DNA from: Haloquadratum walsbyi J07HQW2 | GTDB taxonomy: Archaea; Halobacteriota; Halobacteria; Halobacteriales; Haloferacaceae | DNA: 64,000 bases | Reading direction: 5' to 3' | Assembly: GCF_000415985.1 (NCBI RefSeq) | Contig: NZ_KE356561.1 | Span: 411,852-475,851 of the forward strand | In this document: one piece after another, positions 18,177 through 29,259 of the stretch | Position numbering within the stretch: the first letter of the stretch is position 1 | Layout of the letters: every line of letters begins with the position of its first letter | The notes under the pieces: generated by a model | The model's input: the letters and a program-made list of their open reading frames with translations, nothing else | Database searches by the model: none | What the model was told of the DNA's origin: nothing | Made by a program: the position numbers and the translations under genes

Positions 18177-19677
18177 ACTTTTCTATCACAGGATAGTATC
18201 GAACAGGATATTTGCATTGATGACTCCGAGGATCATTCAGATGAGCCCGGATCGCCGAAGGACAAGACGACTGCTCAAGCAGAGCTGTCGAGCGCGTCGC
18301 AATCGGAACCATCGCGACAGCCGACATCATCTCAGGTCACGAACGGTAACTCGCAACCCGAGGATGCGACTGTCTCTGAGCAGTCATCCCAATCGATCGA
18401 GGACATGCTTCTTGAGTTCGATGATCAGAGGGGACTGATTCGAGAGCGCGCACTCATGGATCCCGACTATGTCGTCGAAGAGGATCGCATCGTTGGTCGC
18501 GACGAGCAACTCCAAGAGGTCACCAAGATGCTCCGTGTGGCGCTTGGAGACAACCGACCGCCCAACTTGTTTCTCTATGGGCGCCACCCGGAACAGGAAA
18601 GTCACTGATAACAAAGGCTTTTAATTACAACATTAGCCGTCTGTAACAGCCGAGACATCCAGTTCGGCGCGATTGAAGTGAACTGCCAGGACTTAGACAC
18701 GCTCGGTATTGCCGTCTACGAACTCGTTCAGCAAGCCGCTAACGAAGCAGGTGTCGCTGTCGAAGTTCCAAAACACGGCGCTGCGACGAAACAGAAATGC
18801 GATGAGCTCTATCGGATCGTCAACGAACGCTTCGATTCGGTTGTGTTCGTCCTTGATGAACTGGATATGCTCGTCGGACGGCGAGACAAGCAGGAGCCTC
18901 CGTTCTCGCGGCTGTTGTATCAACTCTCCCGAGCCGGCACGAACGACGATCTCAAAGCGTACATCTCGGTCGTCGCGATCTCAAACGACACGAGGATGAT
19001 GGACTCCGTGGGGAGTCGGGCTGTTAGCTCATTTACACCAGAAGACGTCCATTTCGACGATTACGACGCGAACCAACTCCAATCGATTCTTCGACGCCGT
19101 CAAGATGCGTTCCATGACGACGTTGTCGACGATGACGTGATCCCACTCGCAGCGGCGTTTGCGGCCCGGACCCACGGTGACGCGCGGAAAGCGATCGATC
19201 CCATGCGTGTTGCCGGTGAATTAGCTGAACGAGAAGGCGACGCTCGTGTCCGCGAAGAGCACGTCCGTACCGGACAAAAAAATCGAGAAGAATCGGGTGT
19301 TGGAGGTCGTCCAGGGTATCAGTACACAGAAGAAGCTCTATCTGTACGCGATTGCAGCCGTCGCTTCCAAAACTGAGGGTGGGTCAGCTCGAAGTACGAC
19401 TGGCTACCGAGTGTACCAGTATCTGACTGATGCTATCGGCGCCGATCAGTACCATCAAGAAACGTATGTGAATAAAATGAAGGAGCTCACGACCTATTCA
19501 CTGGTCGATTTCGAACGCCGGAGTCACGGCCCCAGCTCTGAGATGTTTCTTAAATTCCAGTTTGGAGAACGCCCAGAGACGATTCTTGAAACACTTCGAG
19601 AAGACTCGCGTATTGAGGCAATTTCCGAAGATGAAGTCAGTTCTGTCGTCAAAGCGCAGATTCGTAATCAGACGTAG
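18171..19677 (+). pseudogene. Orc1/Cdc6 replication initiator, several frameshifts
   Basis: The gene probably started at GTG 18171 (MGTFLSQDSIEQD). The N-terminal domain ends with RDEQLQEVTKMLRVAL and NLFLYG, then the frame breaks inside the P-loop. GTGKSLITKAFNYNISRL lies in another frame (18590-18640). Coding resumes in the first frame with RDIQFGAIEVNCQDLDT, VVFVLDELDMLVGR (Walker B) and sensor-1 AISND. A third break in the A-run near 19275 moves the winged helix (IEKNRVLEVVQ, LTTYSLVDFERRS) to the next frame. At least three indels mean no intact ATPase. The surrounding ORB-like repeats belong to it. Confidence 0.85.
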
Positions 19678-19775
19678 CATATTGTAGCTAGCTGTCTCCC
19701 TCATGCTGTTTTATAATGGTAGTCTCTGAACATTTCGCCGCCTCCTACCCGATGAGTAGTTTCCAGTAGTTTCTG

Positions 19776-19888
19776 GACACCCCTCTATCGATGTGTTTGA
19801 TATGTCTGTTATCAAGCCACGTTCCCTGTCTTCTTCAATTGACATTTTTTCTATTACCTCTCGTATATATCGCTCTATCGATGTGTAT
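19776..19888. repeat. ORB-like repeats downstream of orc1/cdc6
   Basis: The element GACACCCCTCTATCGATGTG with TTTG at 19776-19799 and a shorter CGCTCTATCGATGTGTA at 19871-19887 are reverse-oriented copies of the repeats upstream of the initiator gene. They point towards the upstream set, so the gene lies between inverted clusters. Confidence 0.6.
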
Positions 19889-20201
19889 TGGCTATCTATC
19901 ATTGAGATCTTCTTCTGCATCCGTATGTAGACGTTTTTCTGAGGTGATTTTTGATATTCGTTGCTGTTCTCTGTATACTTGCGATAGATTCATTATTTAT
20001 GTAACAAATAATATTGAGTTGTTACACAAGATGTTCTACTCTAGACGTGACCCTGATACACATCCCTCCGATAGAATCCATATTAGCGGTGATAGCCACA
20101 ATTCCAACGTTCAGATGAGCATAACCCTAATACTGAGTAGGAGTCTGACTGCACAACCCTCCTGGTGTATATTATGCCCCATCATCACGTAACTAACAGC
20201 T
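19889..20201. other. No gene seen
   Basis: AT-rich spacer between the origin-like repeats and the glycosyltransferase. Frames crossing it are Ser/Ile/Cys-rich and lack the acidic composition of real proteins of this genome. Confidence 0.45.
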
Positions 20202-21347
20202 ATGACCGTGGTTGAGATCACGGTCACGGTCACGGTCACTGCTGTCTTCTGGGGAGCAGTAGTCCTGTACGGTGGCTCGTCGCTCTGGTGGATAGTTGAG
20301 ATAACTATTCTTGCATACGGCTGGGAGGCAGACAGTCTGACAGAAGTTGGACTAACGGACATCCAAGTTCGTATCCTGACGGTCGATTCAGCGTCAACGG
20401 TACAGGTGTCAGTAAACTCTCTTCCCGAACAGATCAGGGATATCACAGTGATCGCTGAGACAGAGATAGATATTGACGGGGCTGATGTCCACGTTCCCCC
20501 TGAGGACTTCGAGTGCCAGGCGCAGCGGAAAGGACGAGCAATTGAGTGGGCACGGCGACACGTCTCCTGCAATAAAGAGTATGTCCTATATCTTGACGAA
20601 GACACTATCAGTACCAACTTCGAGGGACTGCCAGCAGCAGATGTGATTCAGATCACGGAACGTCCGCTTCGCACTGACTCGTGGCTCGCTTATCTATGTG
20701 AGGTATTCCGGATTGGGTATCAGCGTGAACAACGCGGATTTCACCGACTAACATACCCGCTCTACGCGTGGGGAGGAGCCGTTGCCGTTCGCCGTGAACT
20801 CGAGAACAAAGTCACATGGGACGTCCCGACAATCACTGAGGACACAACATTCATCTGGCGAGCAGCAAGCTATCTCAACCAGCAGGGCGAGCAGTTGGAC
20901 TACCAGTTAGTAAACGGACAATTCAGAAACCAAGCCCCACTATCACTCTGGGGGCTGATTAATCAGCGGCGGAGATGGATGTCCGGGACGGTTCGTGATA
21001 TCCACCGACTCCCACGCCGGTATCTCCCGATTGTGTTCACACGTATCATTACGTGGGCGCTCTCCCCGGTGATTCCACTGTTATCAGCATTGGTGTTTCT
21101 CTACCCCGGGATAGTCCTACAGAATGGTCTTTATTCGATTGTCTCAGTCGGACTATTCGGGATCGTATTTGTATATACGATCGCTGGAATGTCGCAGTGT
21201 CGAACACGTCCGGAGGCCTGGCTACTGCATCTCGTGATGACTCCGCTTACTGTCGTACTCCACGCAGTTGGAGCGCTTTGGGGATTCTTGCGTCCGGTAA
21301 GTGATTTCACAGTGACTCGAAAGACGGCTGAGTGTACGTCGATGTAG
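20202..21347 (+). CDS. Membrane glycosyltransferase, family GT2
   Basis: 381 residues. An N-terminal hydrophobic segment (VTAVFWGAVVLYGGSSLWWI) anchors it. The catalytic GT-A fold follows: EYVLYLDEDT carries the D-x-D metal motif, TWDVPTITEDTTF the ED base motif, and LINQRRRWMSG the Q-x-x-R-W acceptor motif. Four to five C-terminal hydrophobic segments (LSPVIPLLSALVFLYP, LFGIVFVYTIAGM, LVMTPLTVVLHAVGAL) make a transmembrane channel. This is the layout of processive or lipid-linked sugar transferases of the egghead/cellulose-synthase type. The sugar is unknown. It stands alone and looks intact. Confidence 0.85.
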   Translation: MTVVEITVTVTVTAVFWGAVVLYGGSSLWWIVEITILAYGWEADSLTEVGLTDIQVRILTVDSASTVQVSVNSLPEQIRDITVIAETEIDIDGADVHVPPEDFECQAQRKGRAIEWARRHVSCNKEYVLYLDEDTISTNFEGLPAADVIQITERPLRTDSWLAYLCEVFRIGYQREQRGFHRLTYPLYAWGGAVAVRRELENKVTWDVPTITEDTTFIWRAASYLNQQGEQLDYQLVNGQFRNQAPLSLWGLINQRRRWMSGTVRDIHRLPRRYLPIVFTRIITWALSPVIPLLSALVFLYPGIVLQNGLYSIVSVGLFGIVFVYTIAGMSQCRTRPEAWLLHLVMTPLTVVLHAVGALWGFLRPVSDFTVTRKTAECTSM

Positions 21348-21698
21348 AGACGCTATCTGAGGAGAATCCTAGATTTAGTAAATCAGACGTGGATCCGAAT
21401 GATGACACCGAGGTGTCTACGGAACCATATTTACCGGAGAAATAAATGAGCACTCAATCCTCACCGATTTTCATCATAATGCTAATTTCATCAGATATGG
21501 GTCGACATTAATTGCGCTGTGCACACCACACATCGTGGTGACAGAGTTCTGGAAGCGTCTCTTCTCGAAAGAGAACGATTATCGAGGAATGAATAGAACG
21601 GCATAGCGTCTGTATCTAGTATTGAAGATGACCTGTGGAAAGCAGTTGAATACAGAAACGACTATCTCAATCTCACTCGGATATAAGCACGACTGTAG
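21348..21698. other. No gene seen
   Basis: Spacer of about 350 bases after the glycosyltransferase. Frames are short on both strands and no repeat or RNA gene was recognised. Confidence 0.4.
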
Positions 21699-21867
21699 CT
21701 ACACTCGCTCTGCTTCTCGACACGTGCGATTGTCTCTGTAGTGGTCGCTGAACGATTCTTCTACCGTTTCACCACAGGCAGGACACTTTTCCCGCCAGCT
21801 TCTGCCGCAGCATCGTCAGCCCAGTATCCAGTTCACAAGACTCAGTCCTAATCACACTGTCAGTCAT
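21699..21867 (-). pseudogene. Frameshifted small zinc-finger protein
   Basis: A minus-strand ATG at 21867 reads MTDSVIRTESCELDTGLTML. The next frame reads EKCPACGETVEESFSDHYRD followed by NRTCREAERV and a stop. The CPxCGE knuckle with a downstream His and Cys is typical of haloarchaeal mini zinc proteins. One indel in the GGGAAAAG stretch separates the parts. Confidence 0.35.
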
Positions 21868-21953
21868 ATACACAGTCGTCTCCTCAACATCTTGGATATG
21901 TCTGGACCTGTCAACAGTCGCTTTCATATTACTCCCGTGGCGTCTGTGACCCC

Positions 21954-22586
21954 TCAGTCCTCTGGGCGTTTCTGGTGTTGGCGGTCTTCTTGACTGAACC
22001 CGCCGGTCGTCCCCTGCTCACGGGCTCGGGAGATGCTCGCCGAGACCGACTTCTGGGCTGCCTCGGCTCCGTCACCGTCGTGAGCCATGTCCAGGGATTT
22101 GTCGCGGTCCATCCCCATCTGCTCGGCGGTGAGCGCAGCATCCTGATTAGCGCCGATGAATAGGAATTCCCAGTTGTGCTCCTCGCGGTACTCCTCCACT
22201 CGCTCACGGACGACCTCTTGGGGCGTTTCAGAAGCGTTCTCTTTGCCATCGGTCAACACCACCACAATGACGTTGTCGACCTCCTCAGTGGCGATGTAAT
22301 CGTCGGTTTCGTCGATCGCTCGTGTGATGGCGTCGTGCAAGGCGGTCTTGCCGCCCGGACGGTAGTTATCGGTGTCCAGCGTCTCGGCGTCGGCAATGTC
22401 GGATCCTCGGTACACCAACTCGACGGTGCTGTCGAAGTCATACAACGTCACCGCCGCCTCACCCTCCTCTTCGCGTTGCTCCATCAGAAACGTACTAAAT
22501 CCACCACGGGTGTCATCAGCGATTTTTGACATCGACCCCGACGAGTCCAACACGAATGTGACGTGTGTCTGAGACTTCATGCGCAA
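21954..22586 (-). CDS. von Willebrand factor A-domain protein
   Basis: 210 residues, almost entirely one vWA domain. The metal-ion-dependent adhesion site is complete: VTFVLDSSGSMS (DxSxS), the Thr in RPGGKTALHDAI, and VVVLTDGKEN (the second Asp). The C-terminal tail is charged and rich in Gln/Arg, ending EDRQHQKRPED. No signal peptide or membrane segment, so it is probably cytosolic and acts through protein contacts, as in MoxR-vWA type chaperone systems. No AAA partner is nearby. GC content is higher than in neighbouring DNA. Confidence 0.85.
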   Translation of the reverse strand: MRMKSQTHVTFVLDSSGSMSKIADDTRGGFSTFLMEQREEEGEAAVTLYDFDSTVELVYRGSDIADAETLDTDNYRPGGKTALHDAITRAIDETDDYIATEEVDNVIVVVLTDGKENASETPQEVVRERVEEYREEHNWEFLFIGANQDAALTAEQMGMDRDKSLDMAHDGDGAEAAQKSVSASISRAREQGTTGGFSQEDRQHQKRPED

Positions 22587-22858
22587 TAGTCATAATCCCG
22601 CAATCAAAACCCATTCGGTCAATATTATTCATTGTCAGACACACTCGAGCATCAACCCCCATTGCGGGGTGCTATCCTATTCAGCAGATTCGTGTTAATA
22701 TCTCATCGAATTAGTGAGAAGCACATGTCACTGCATATCAAAACCTGGAATCCAAGAGCACAGACCCAAGATCCATGATATCAGGCACGCGCTGGTGGCT
22801 ATGTTCCTGCTCAGAGCACGAACTCTGTCAGCGTCTCAGGGTTGACAACGCGCATGGG
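22587..22858. other. No gene seen
   Basis: About 270 bases upstream of the vWA gene. AT-rich stretch at 22600-22640 fits its promoter; the inverted CCCCCATTGCGGGG near 22660 could be a short hairpin. No coding frame. Confidence 0.4.
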
Positions 22859-23123
22859 CTATTCATCATTGAGGAGCGCCGTAATGTCATTCACGGTCGG
22901 TTCACTGTGCCGTTCGATGACATCCTGCGACGCTAAGGCGATATGCGGTGTTGTAGCGACTTTTTCCATCTGTAACAATGGGTTGTCTTCAGTAATCAGC
23001 TCTTCGGGGTACACATTGGGTGCTGCGGCTTGTATTTCGTCAGTCCTGAGCTCTGGTCCTCGAAGGATTGTGTATGGTGATTCAGCTGACTGACTCAGAC
23101 TGCCCTCCGAATAACGACCTCAT
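22859..23123 (-). pseudogene. Frameshifted protein of unknown family
   Basis: From ATG 23123 the frame reads MRSLFGGQSESVS and stops. The next frame continues AESPYTILRGPELRTDEIQ, VYPEELITEDNPLLQMEKV and ALASQDVIERHSEPTVNDIT to a normal TAG. Composition is convincingly coding. The single indel near 23085 breaks it. No family recognised. Confidence 0.45.
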
Positions 23124-23203
23124 TCGAGAGACAAACCCTGCATTCAACAATAGCTAATGACAGACAGTCTCAGAGCAAATACGATACATGATGTCTGTCT
23201 CTG

Positions 23204-23371
23204 CTATATCAGACGTCCCCACGAGTTCAGAAACCAGACACAGTTCGGGTAATAACTCTGTTCGAACTCATCGCGAGTGAACTGAGTAATGTCGTCTGGA
23301 ATTGCCGCGTCGTCGCTGCTCAGATAACTCTCTTGAGGCGATTGATGAATGTCAACAAAACGATGAAGGGC
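23204..23371 (-). pseudogene. C-terminal fragment of unknown protein
   Basis: A minus frame of 55 codons without start reads FVDIHQSPQESYLSSDDAAI, PDDITQFTRDEFEQSYYPN and CVWFLNSWGRLI before TAG. Acidic and aromatic-rich, it looks like the tail of a real protein whose front was replaced by the LysE relic side. Confidence 0.35.
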
Positions 23372-23409
23372 TCATAAAACTATGTCCACTCAGATTCTTG
23401 ACTTCACAC

Positions 23410-23739
23410 ATGATTGAGTTATCGACGCTTCTTACCTTCGTTCCCGCCGCGTTGGTCATCATCTCTCCCGGTCCAGACACCCTGTATGTGCTGACCCAGA
23501 GCATCAAGAGCGGACAGGTAGCCGGTCTGAGTGCTGGTCTTGGAACCGCGAGTGGTGTGCTCGTTCATACGACTGGTGCTGTATTCACTCTTGTGGCACT
23601 CCTCGAAACGAGTGTACTCTTGTATACAATCATCAAGCTTGAATTGCCGCTCATCCGGCGAGCAGTCCAGTACGCTAACGGTAGCGTGCTACTCGGATTC
23701 GGCACAACGCTTAGCTTCGAAAAACGTCCACCGTCTTGA
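23410..23739 (+). pseudogene. LysE/RhtB-type amino-acid exporter with internal deletion
   Basis: The ATG at 23410 starts a typical LysE N terminus: FVPAALVIISPGPDTLYVL, SIKSGQVAGLSAGLGTASGV and LVALLETSVLLYTIIK. The family is about 200-210 residues with six helices. Here, after roughly 75 residues, the sequence jumps to RRAVQYANGSVLLGFGTTLS, which resembles the last helix of the family. Some 90 residues, including two or three helices, are missing. The frame itself is open, so a short protein could be made but not a working exporter. Confidence 0.65.
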
Positions 23740-23994
23740 TGAGCGATGACCTGACTGTCTCATCACAGTTGTAACTTTATTTGTATTTTTATTCTGCTCT
23801 TCCGCAACCTCTCCCAGTTGGTGGTCCCAACAGAGACGACTCAGAGTTGTTGCGTCTGAGATAATAACTGATATTATTTGCCAATCAATAGGAATCATCG
23901 AAAGCACAGACGAAAGAACACCATCGGAATGTCCAGATGCGTAGCCAATTACGACAGCCATTGTCATTATTTCACGAAAGTAGGAGAGACACAG

Positions 23995-25077
23995 ATGCAT
24001 GAGACGATCCGTCCAGACTCGTTTGTCCGTCCACCTGCCGTATCGCCCGGTGATGATGTCGCAATTATTGCCCCCGCGAGTGGTGTCGCCGCATTATTTC
24101 CTGACATTCTTGATCTCGCAGTTGAGCGCCTGCAAGAACACTTCGACGTGAATCCACGGGTGTACCCGACCGCAAAAAAAGACCCTGAGTACCTGTTTGA
24201 TCACCCCGAAGAGCGAGCCCATGACGTTCACGATGCCTTTCAGGATCCCGATGTGAGTGCTGTCTTCGCCACCATCGGCGGTGCAGACCAAATTCGAATC
24301 CTGAAACACCTCGATCCAGAGAGATTGCGAGAGAATCCAACTCGATTCTTTGGAACAAGCGACAACGCCTGTCTTGCGAGCTATCTCTGGGGTTGTGGTA
24401 TCGTCTCATATTACGGTGGGACACTCCTCAGCGATGTTGCCACACCGGGCTCTCTCCCAGAGTATACTGAGCGATATCTCCGCCATGCGTTATTCGATGA
24501 AACGCTTGGAACGCTTGAGCCCGCCGACAAGTGGACCGACGAACCTATTGACTGGGCTGACGATAATTATGAACATACTGAGCCAACATTCGAGACGAAT
24601 CCTGGACGACAATGGCATACTCCAGAAGGGACCGTCGTTGAGGGACGCCTCTGGGGTGGGTGTCTCGCCGTGTTGCAGGCACTGCTATCCGGTGATCGAG
24701 CCGTTCCATCACCCACTGCGATCGATGGTGATGTTCTTGCAATCGAAACGTCCGAGGAACTGCCGAGTGCAGACAAAGTCGGGCTCATGTTGAGTTGTCT
24801 CGGAGAGCGCGGTTTACTCGAACGGTTCGATGCGGTGTTGATTGGTCGACCACAGACCCGCTCGCACGAACATGACCCGGGTGTGAAAGCTCGTGAGACG
24901 TATCGCGAACATCAACGGTCCATCATCCAAGATATCGTCCATGCGTACAACCCCGGTGCAGCCATCATCTCTGGTCTCGACTTTGGTCACACGAGTCCGA
25001 CAGCTCCAATCCCAATCGGTGACCGAGTCATAATAGACCCAACGACGAAGTCGATCAAATTTCCCGAGTTATACTGA
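23995..25077 (+). CDS. S66-family peptidase (LD-carboxypeptidase/MccF-like)
   Basis: 360 residues from ATG 23995. The S66 triad is visible: nucleophile Ser in FFGTSDNAC, Glu in VLAIETSEELPS, and His in LDFGHTSPTAPIPIG. N-terminal VSPGDDVAIIAPASGVAAL is the family's opening motif. Archaea lack murein, so a role like MccF, which cleaves peptide-nucleotide or other amide antibiotics, or general peptide trimming is more likely than LD-carboxypeptidase. Upstream in-frame ATGs would add a basic tail unlike the family. Confidence 0.88.
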   Translation: MHETIRPDSFVRPPAVSPGDDVAIIAPASGVAALFPDILDLAVERLQEHFDVNPRVYPTAKKDPEYLFDHPEERAHDVHDAFQDPDVSAVFATIGGADQIRILKHLDPERLRENPTRFFGTSDNACLASYLWGCGIVSYYGGTLLSDVATPGSLPEYTERYLRHALFDETLGTLEPADKWTDEPIDWADDNYEHTEPTFETNPGRQWHTPEGTVVEGRLWGGCLAVLQALLSGDRAVPSPTAIDGDVLAIETSEELPSADKVGLMLSCLGERGLLERFDAVLIGRPQTRSHEHDPGVKARETYREHQRSIIQDIVHAYNPGAAIISGLDFGHTSPTAPIPIGDRVIIDPTTKSIKFPELY

Positions 25078-25944
25078 CAGCCACAGACCTGCTCGAGGAT
25101 TGTCTTTCGGTCAGCTCAATCGTCTCTTCCGTCATTTCTCTCTGTTCGTTGTGTCGAATTGTGGTTTGCGCTGCTAATATAGTATCTGTAAGTCAGTAGT
25201 CGAGATGAGGCTGAGAGTAACAATCATACGAATCCTTCTTACCAGTCAACACGGCTTCGGCGTGTATTCACCGTCTCTCACAGCATAGATGCCGTTGACT
25301 CATCAATTGCTCCAGGGACTCGAATCAATCAGGTAGTGAGGAGTCGAACATTCCCCAACACCTCACGCTGCGTTTGTATCCAAATAGACAGTGAAACCCC
25401 CTCATCCAGTGAGTCGACACGAGACATAGGTCCGAAACCGAAAGCGTGGAACTCAGGGGTATCCGTGTAAGAGTCAGAGTGAGAGATAGTCGAATCACAC
25501 GTCGCAGACGTCATTATCACGAGATACAATCAATGATATCCCCAGCATCTAATAGTGACGATCCTCTCACGAGTTTTTTTATCTATCCAGACGAAATAGC
25601 ATTGATGAAAGCGAGAACCACGAATCCAATCAGAAGCATCAGTACCACAGAGACAATTGGTGGAATTCCCCCGAGTATCATGACGGATTTAGCGACTGAC
25701 GAACCGCCTATGAGCGATTCGAGAAGGACCCGGACCTGGCAAAACTCCGCGAGTTCATCAACTCCGCCGAAGACAGTGATGAGCCAGCAGACTCCCGAAC
25801 GAACGCCGCTGTTCGGATATCACAGGCGGTTCTTGAGCAAGCTGAGAGTGATGAGTAACCCACGACATATCTGATATGTCCCCAACTCATGTGTCCAGAA
25901 ATTATTGTTCCAATCCAAATCATCTGCCATGATGGAGTGAAAAC
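25078..25944. other. Largely gene-free, with two short protein-like relics
   Basis: Plus codons 25699-25857 read YERFEKDPDLAKLREFINSA then SRTNAAVRISQAVLEQAE and a stop. It looks like the acidic tail of a lost protein. On the minus strand about 25570-25700, codons read MILGGIPPIVSVVLMLLIGF, a possible single-helix membrane peptide. Neither has a clear start or family. The rest shows no content. Confidence 0.35.
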
Positions 25945-26203
25945 GTGTTAGGACAATACTGGTATCTAGTTTTCTCACTACTGGTCTGTGTCATTTTGCC
26001 AGCAGTATTATTTCGAATGGACGAGGACGGCATTGAGAAATTCCCATCCGGGTACTACTGGCTCATTGTCTCACGAGTTTCTGTGCAGTACTCTTGCAGT
26101 AGTATGTATAACGCTGGATCCATATGTGCTCACTCCAACTCCAGCACTCGGAGGTTGTGAGTTGTCCGTCCAACACGCTCTGACACGCAGACGGTGGGAT
26201 TGA
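25945..26203 (+). pseudogene. Small membrane protein with frameshift
   Basis: GTG-started codons read LGQYWYLVFSLLVCVILPAV, then FRMDEDGIEKFPSGYYWLI. The following frame continues CSTLAVVCITLDPYVLTPTP, a second hydrophobic segment. An indel near 26075 parts the two helices. It lies just before the Asp-Thr repeat gene. Confidence 0.35.
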
Positions 26204-26282
26204 AACCGACAGTGACAGTGAGAGTGATAGTTACAATTAAATCGCATTCACACAGACACTGATAACAACGGCAGCCACAACT

Positions 26283-27239
26283 ATGCCCCCGAACACAAAC
26301 ACGAACACAGACACGGAGTTACCCGAGAATTCACACTCAGAGACATCACCATCCGAGTCGGAGACGAAAAGTGACACTGACACTGACACTGACACTGATA
26401 CTGACACTGACTGAACTGACGATACTGATACTGATACTGATACTGATACTGATACTGATACTGAACCTGACGGTGAGACCAACCAGAGACTTGCGATTGG
26501 GGACATGGTTCATGACGTCGAAGATGACGATCCCGACGATGCGGTTGTTGTGAATACTCCCCCGGTCGAGGCTGGTGAGTGGACAGTGAACAACACTGAC
26601 ACAGTCGCAGGTATGAATCCAGGATATCCTGAGGAGTCGACGGTGATTGTGGTGATATTTCTCTCGACGCTCACTCGCACAGACACCTACTCGAACTGGG
26701 ATGGTGAAGACCCACTTGGGTTACCAGCTGACTGCCAGACGTATGCATTCCCACGCGGGCGACTCCGTCGTGTCGGCACGTACCCACAATCACAATCACA
26801 ATCACAGCAACAGTCGGAGAAGGAAGAACAAGAAAAAAACCGAGATCAGAGTGACACTGACGCTAATTCCGACACTGACACCGATTCTGATGTTGACACT
26901 CCTGATCAAGAGAAGAAGACCGAGACCGAGACCAAGATCCACCGACAGCAACAGGCGCATGAAACTGAGCAACAGCAGGACCCAGGCGAAGAGAAACATG
27001 AAGAAAGTGATAGTGAGATTCCACCTGTCGACCGGCTCACGACAGGACAGCAGAATCTGCGCGAGCGACTGAGCGCCCGCAGCGAAGTTGATGTTGAGCC
27101 AGATCCAGATGATCCGACGACTGCTGTGCTGGTCGTCCAGAAACTCGGCGAAGAGCACCGGATTGCCGCTGATGGCACCGTTTCAGACGGACCCGTGGCT
27201 GACCGACTTGCGGAAATCGCCCAAGAATATCTGAGTTAA
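26283..27239 (+). pseudogene. Asp-Thr repeat acidic protein interrupted by TGA
   Basis: One frame of 318 codons runs from ATG 26283 (MPPNTNTNTDTELPENSHSE) through hexanucleotide repeats ACTGAC and ACTGAT that encode (Asp-Thr)n, to a structured C terminus (RLTTGQQNLRERLSARSEV and TTAVLVVQKLGEEHRIAAD). TGA at 26412-26414 interrupts the repeat. Translation could restart at ATG 26505 (MVHDVEDDDPDDAVVV). Middle sections are Gln/Ser/Glu-rich (SQSQSQQQSEKEEQEKNRD). Function unknown. Slippage in the repeats could switch the gene on and off. Confidence 0.55.
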
Positions 27240-27487
27240 CTCCACCTCTGAGCTCGGACACCGGTGTTGGACAGAATCCGACATTGATACGACAATCTAT
27301 TTTTCAACACACCGTTGAAAGGTGTGTTTCGCCAAGATTCAGGACATACTCACTTTCTTCCTCTGCAATAAGGCATCCATACCGCTGTAACATCATTCAG
27401 AGAAAGTCATGTGAGAGCTGAACGGATATGTAGTATTGGAACATATGCACAAAACTATTTTATCAAATCAGATGTTACATTATTGTG
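27240..27487. promoter_or_regulatory. Spacer and likely thioredoxin promoter
   Basis: An inverted repeat CAACACACC/GGTGTGTTTCG near 27305-27335 may end transcription of the upstream gene. ACAAAACTATTTTATC at about 27448-27463 lies some 25-30 bases before the thioredoxin ATG, fitting an archaeal TATA box with a leaderless mRNA. Confidence 0.35.
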
Positions 27488-28540
<1,053 letters not shown>

Positions 28541-28664
28541 TATCAACAGTTCATATTGGGGTTATTTCTTGGATTACGAGAGTATAGTAGAAAATATACT
28601 ACACCAGATTATGATCAGTCATTTTAACTCTAAAAAAGAAGGTACGCACATACGAGGATAATTC

Positions 28665-28919
28665 ATGAGTAAGTCTGATGATCTCACTGAGTCTGATATT
28701 CGTCATGCTGTCAGAGATGAAATGCAGAGAGCAGGGTTGTCAATCATCTCAACCGTATTTTGGACGGTAATAGCGGCATTTAGTTTCCTTGTTGGTATTC
28801 AGACAGTTCAGCTCGCTTTCTATACAGGTGATTTAGTCAGCTTAGTCTTGATTATAGTTGGTGTCATTATTACCGGCGCAAGTGGCTATCTTCTGTATCT
28901 TCTTCACTGGAGACGGTAG
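28665..28919 (+). CDS. Small membrane protein with intact and broken copies in this window
   Basis: 84 residues. The charged N terminus MSKSDDLTESDIRHAVRDEM is followed by two hydrophobic helices, about residues 27-50 (STVFWTVIAAFSFLVGIQTV) and 57-80 (VSLVLIIVGVIITGASGYLL). A nonsense-killed homologue lies at 8561-8830. Two copies in one region suggest a conserved haloarchaeal small protein, of unknown role. Confidence 0.65.
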   Translation: MSKSDDLTESDIRHAVRDEMQRAGLSIISTVFWTVIAAFSFLVGIQTVQLAFYTGDLVSLVLIIVGVIITGASGYLLYLLHWRR

Positions 28920-29259
28920 TCGTCAAGAGTGATTCTTATTCAAATCCGGTGTTTGCACTGCATGTCACTTTCAAGAGTCACTCACTGGGTCTCCGAAGAT
29001 TGACAAATAAACTTTCCTGCTGATGCTGTATGAGACCATGCGGTAACGTATTGGGGCTGTGAGGTTTATGTCTCTTCAAGAAAGTTAATTAATCTATTCA
29101 CAGGAGGGATCCCCAAGAAGTTGTACTCTGAATGTGAACCACAACGGCGAGATTTTCCCGGTTTTGAGTGCATGACACAGTCCATAGACGAGTCATTCCA
29201 CGTAGCCAACAGACGGCGTACACAGCTTTTTTCAGTCTTATCAATATAATACCGGTACT
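28920..29259. promoter_or_regulatory. Spacer and peptide-transporter promoter
   Basis: No gene in 340 bases. The TTATCAATATAATACC stretch at about 29236-29252 lies directly before the GTG start of dppA; a box further up (AGCTTTTTTCAGTC) may serve as TATA region, giving a nearly leaderless mRNA. Confidence 0.35.

Noticed and set aside
26371..26500. CRISPR-like periodic repeat ACTGATACTGAT
   Set aside because: The six-base unit is a coding microsatellite in the Asp-Thr gene, without spacers.
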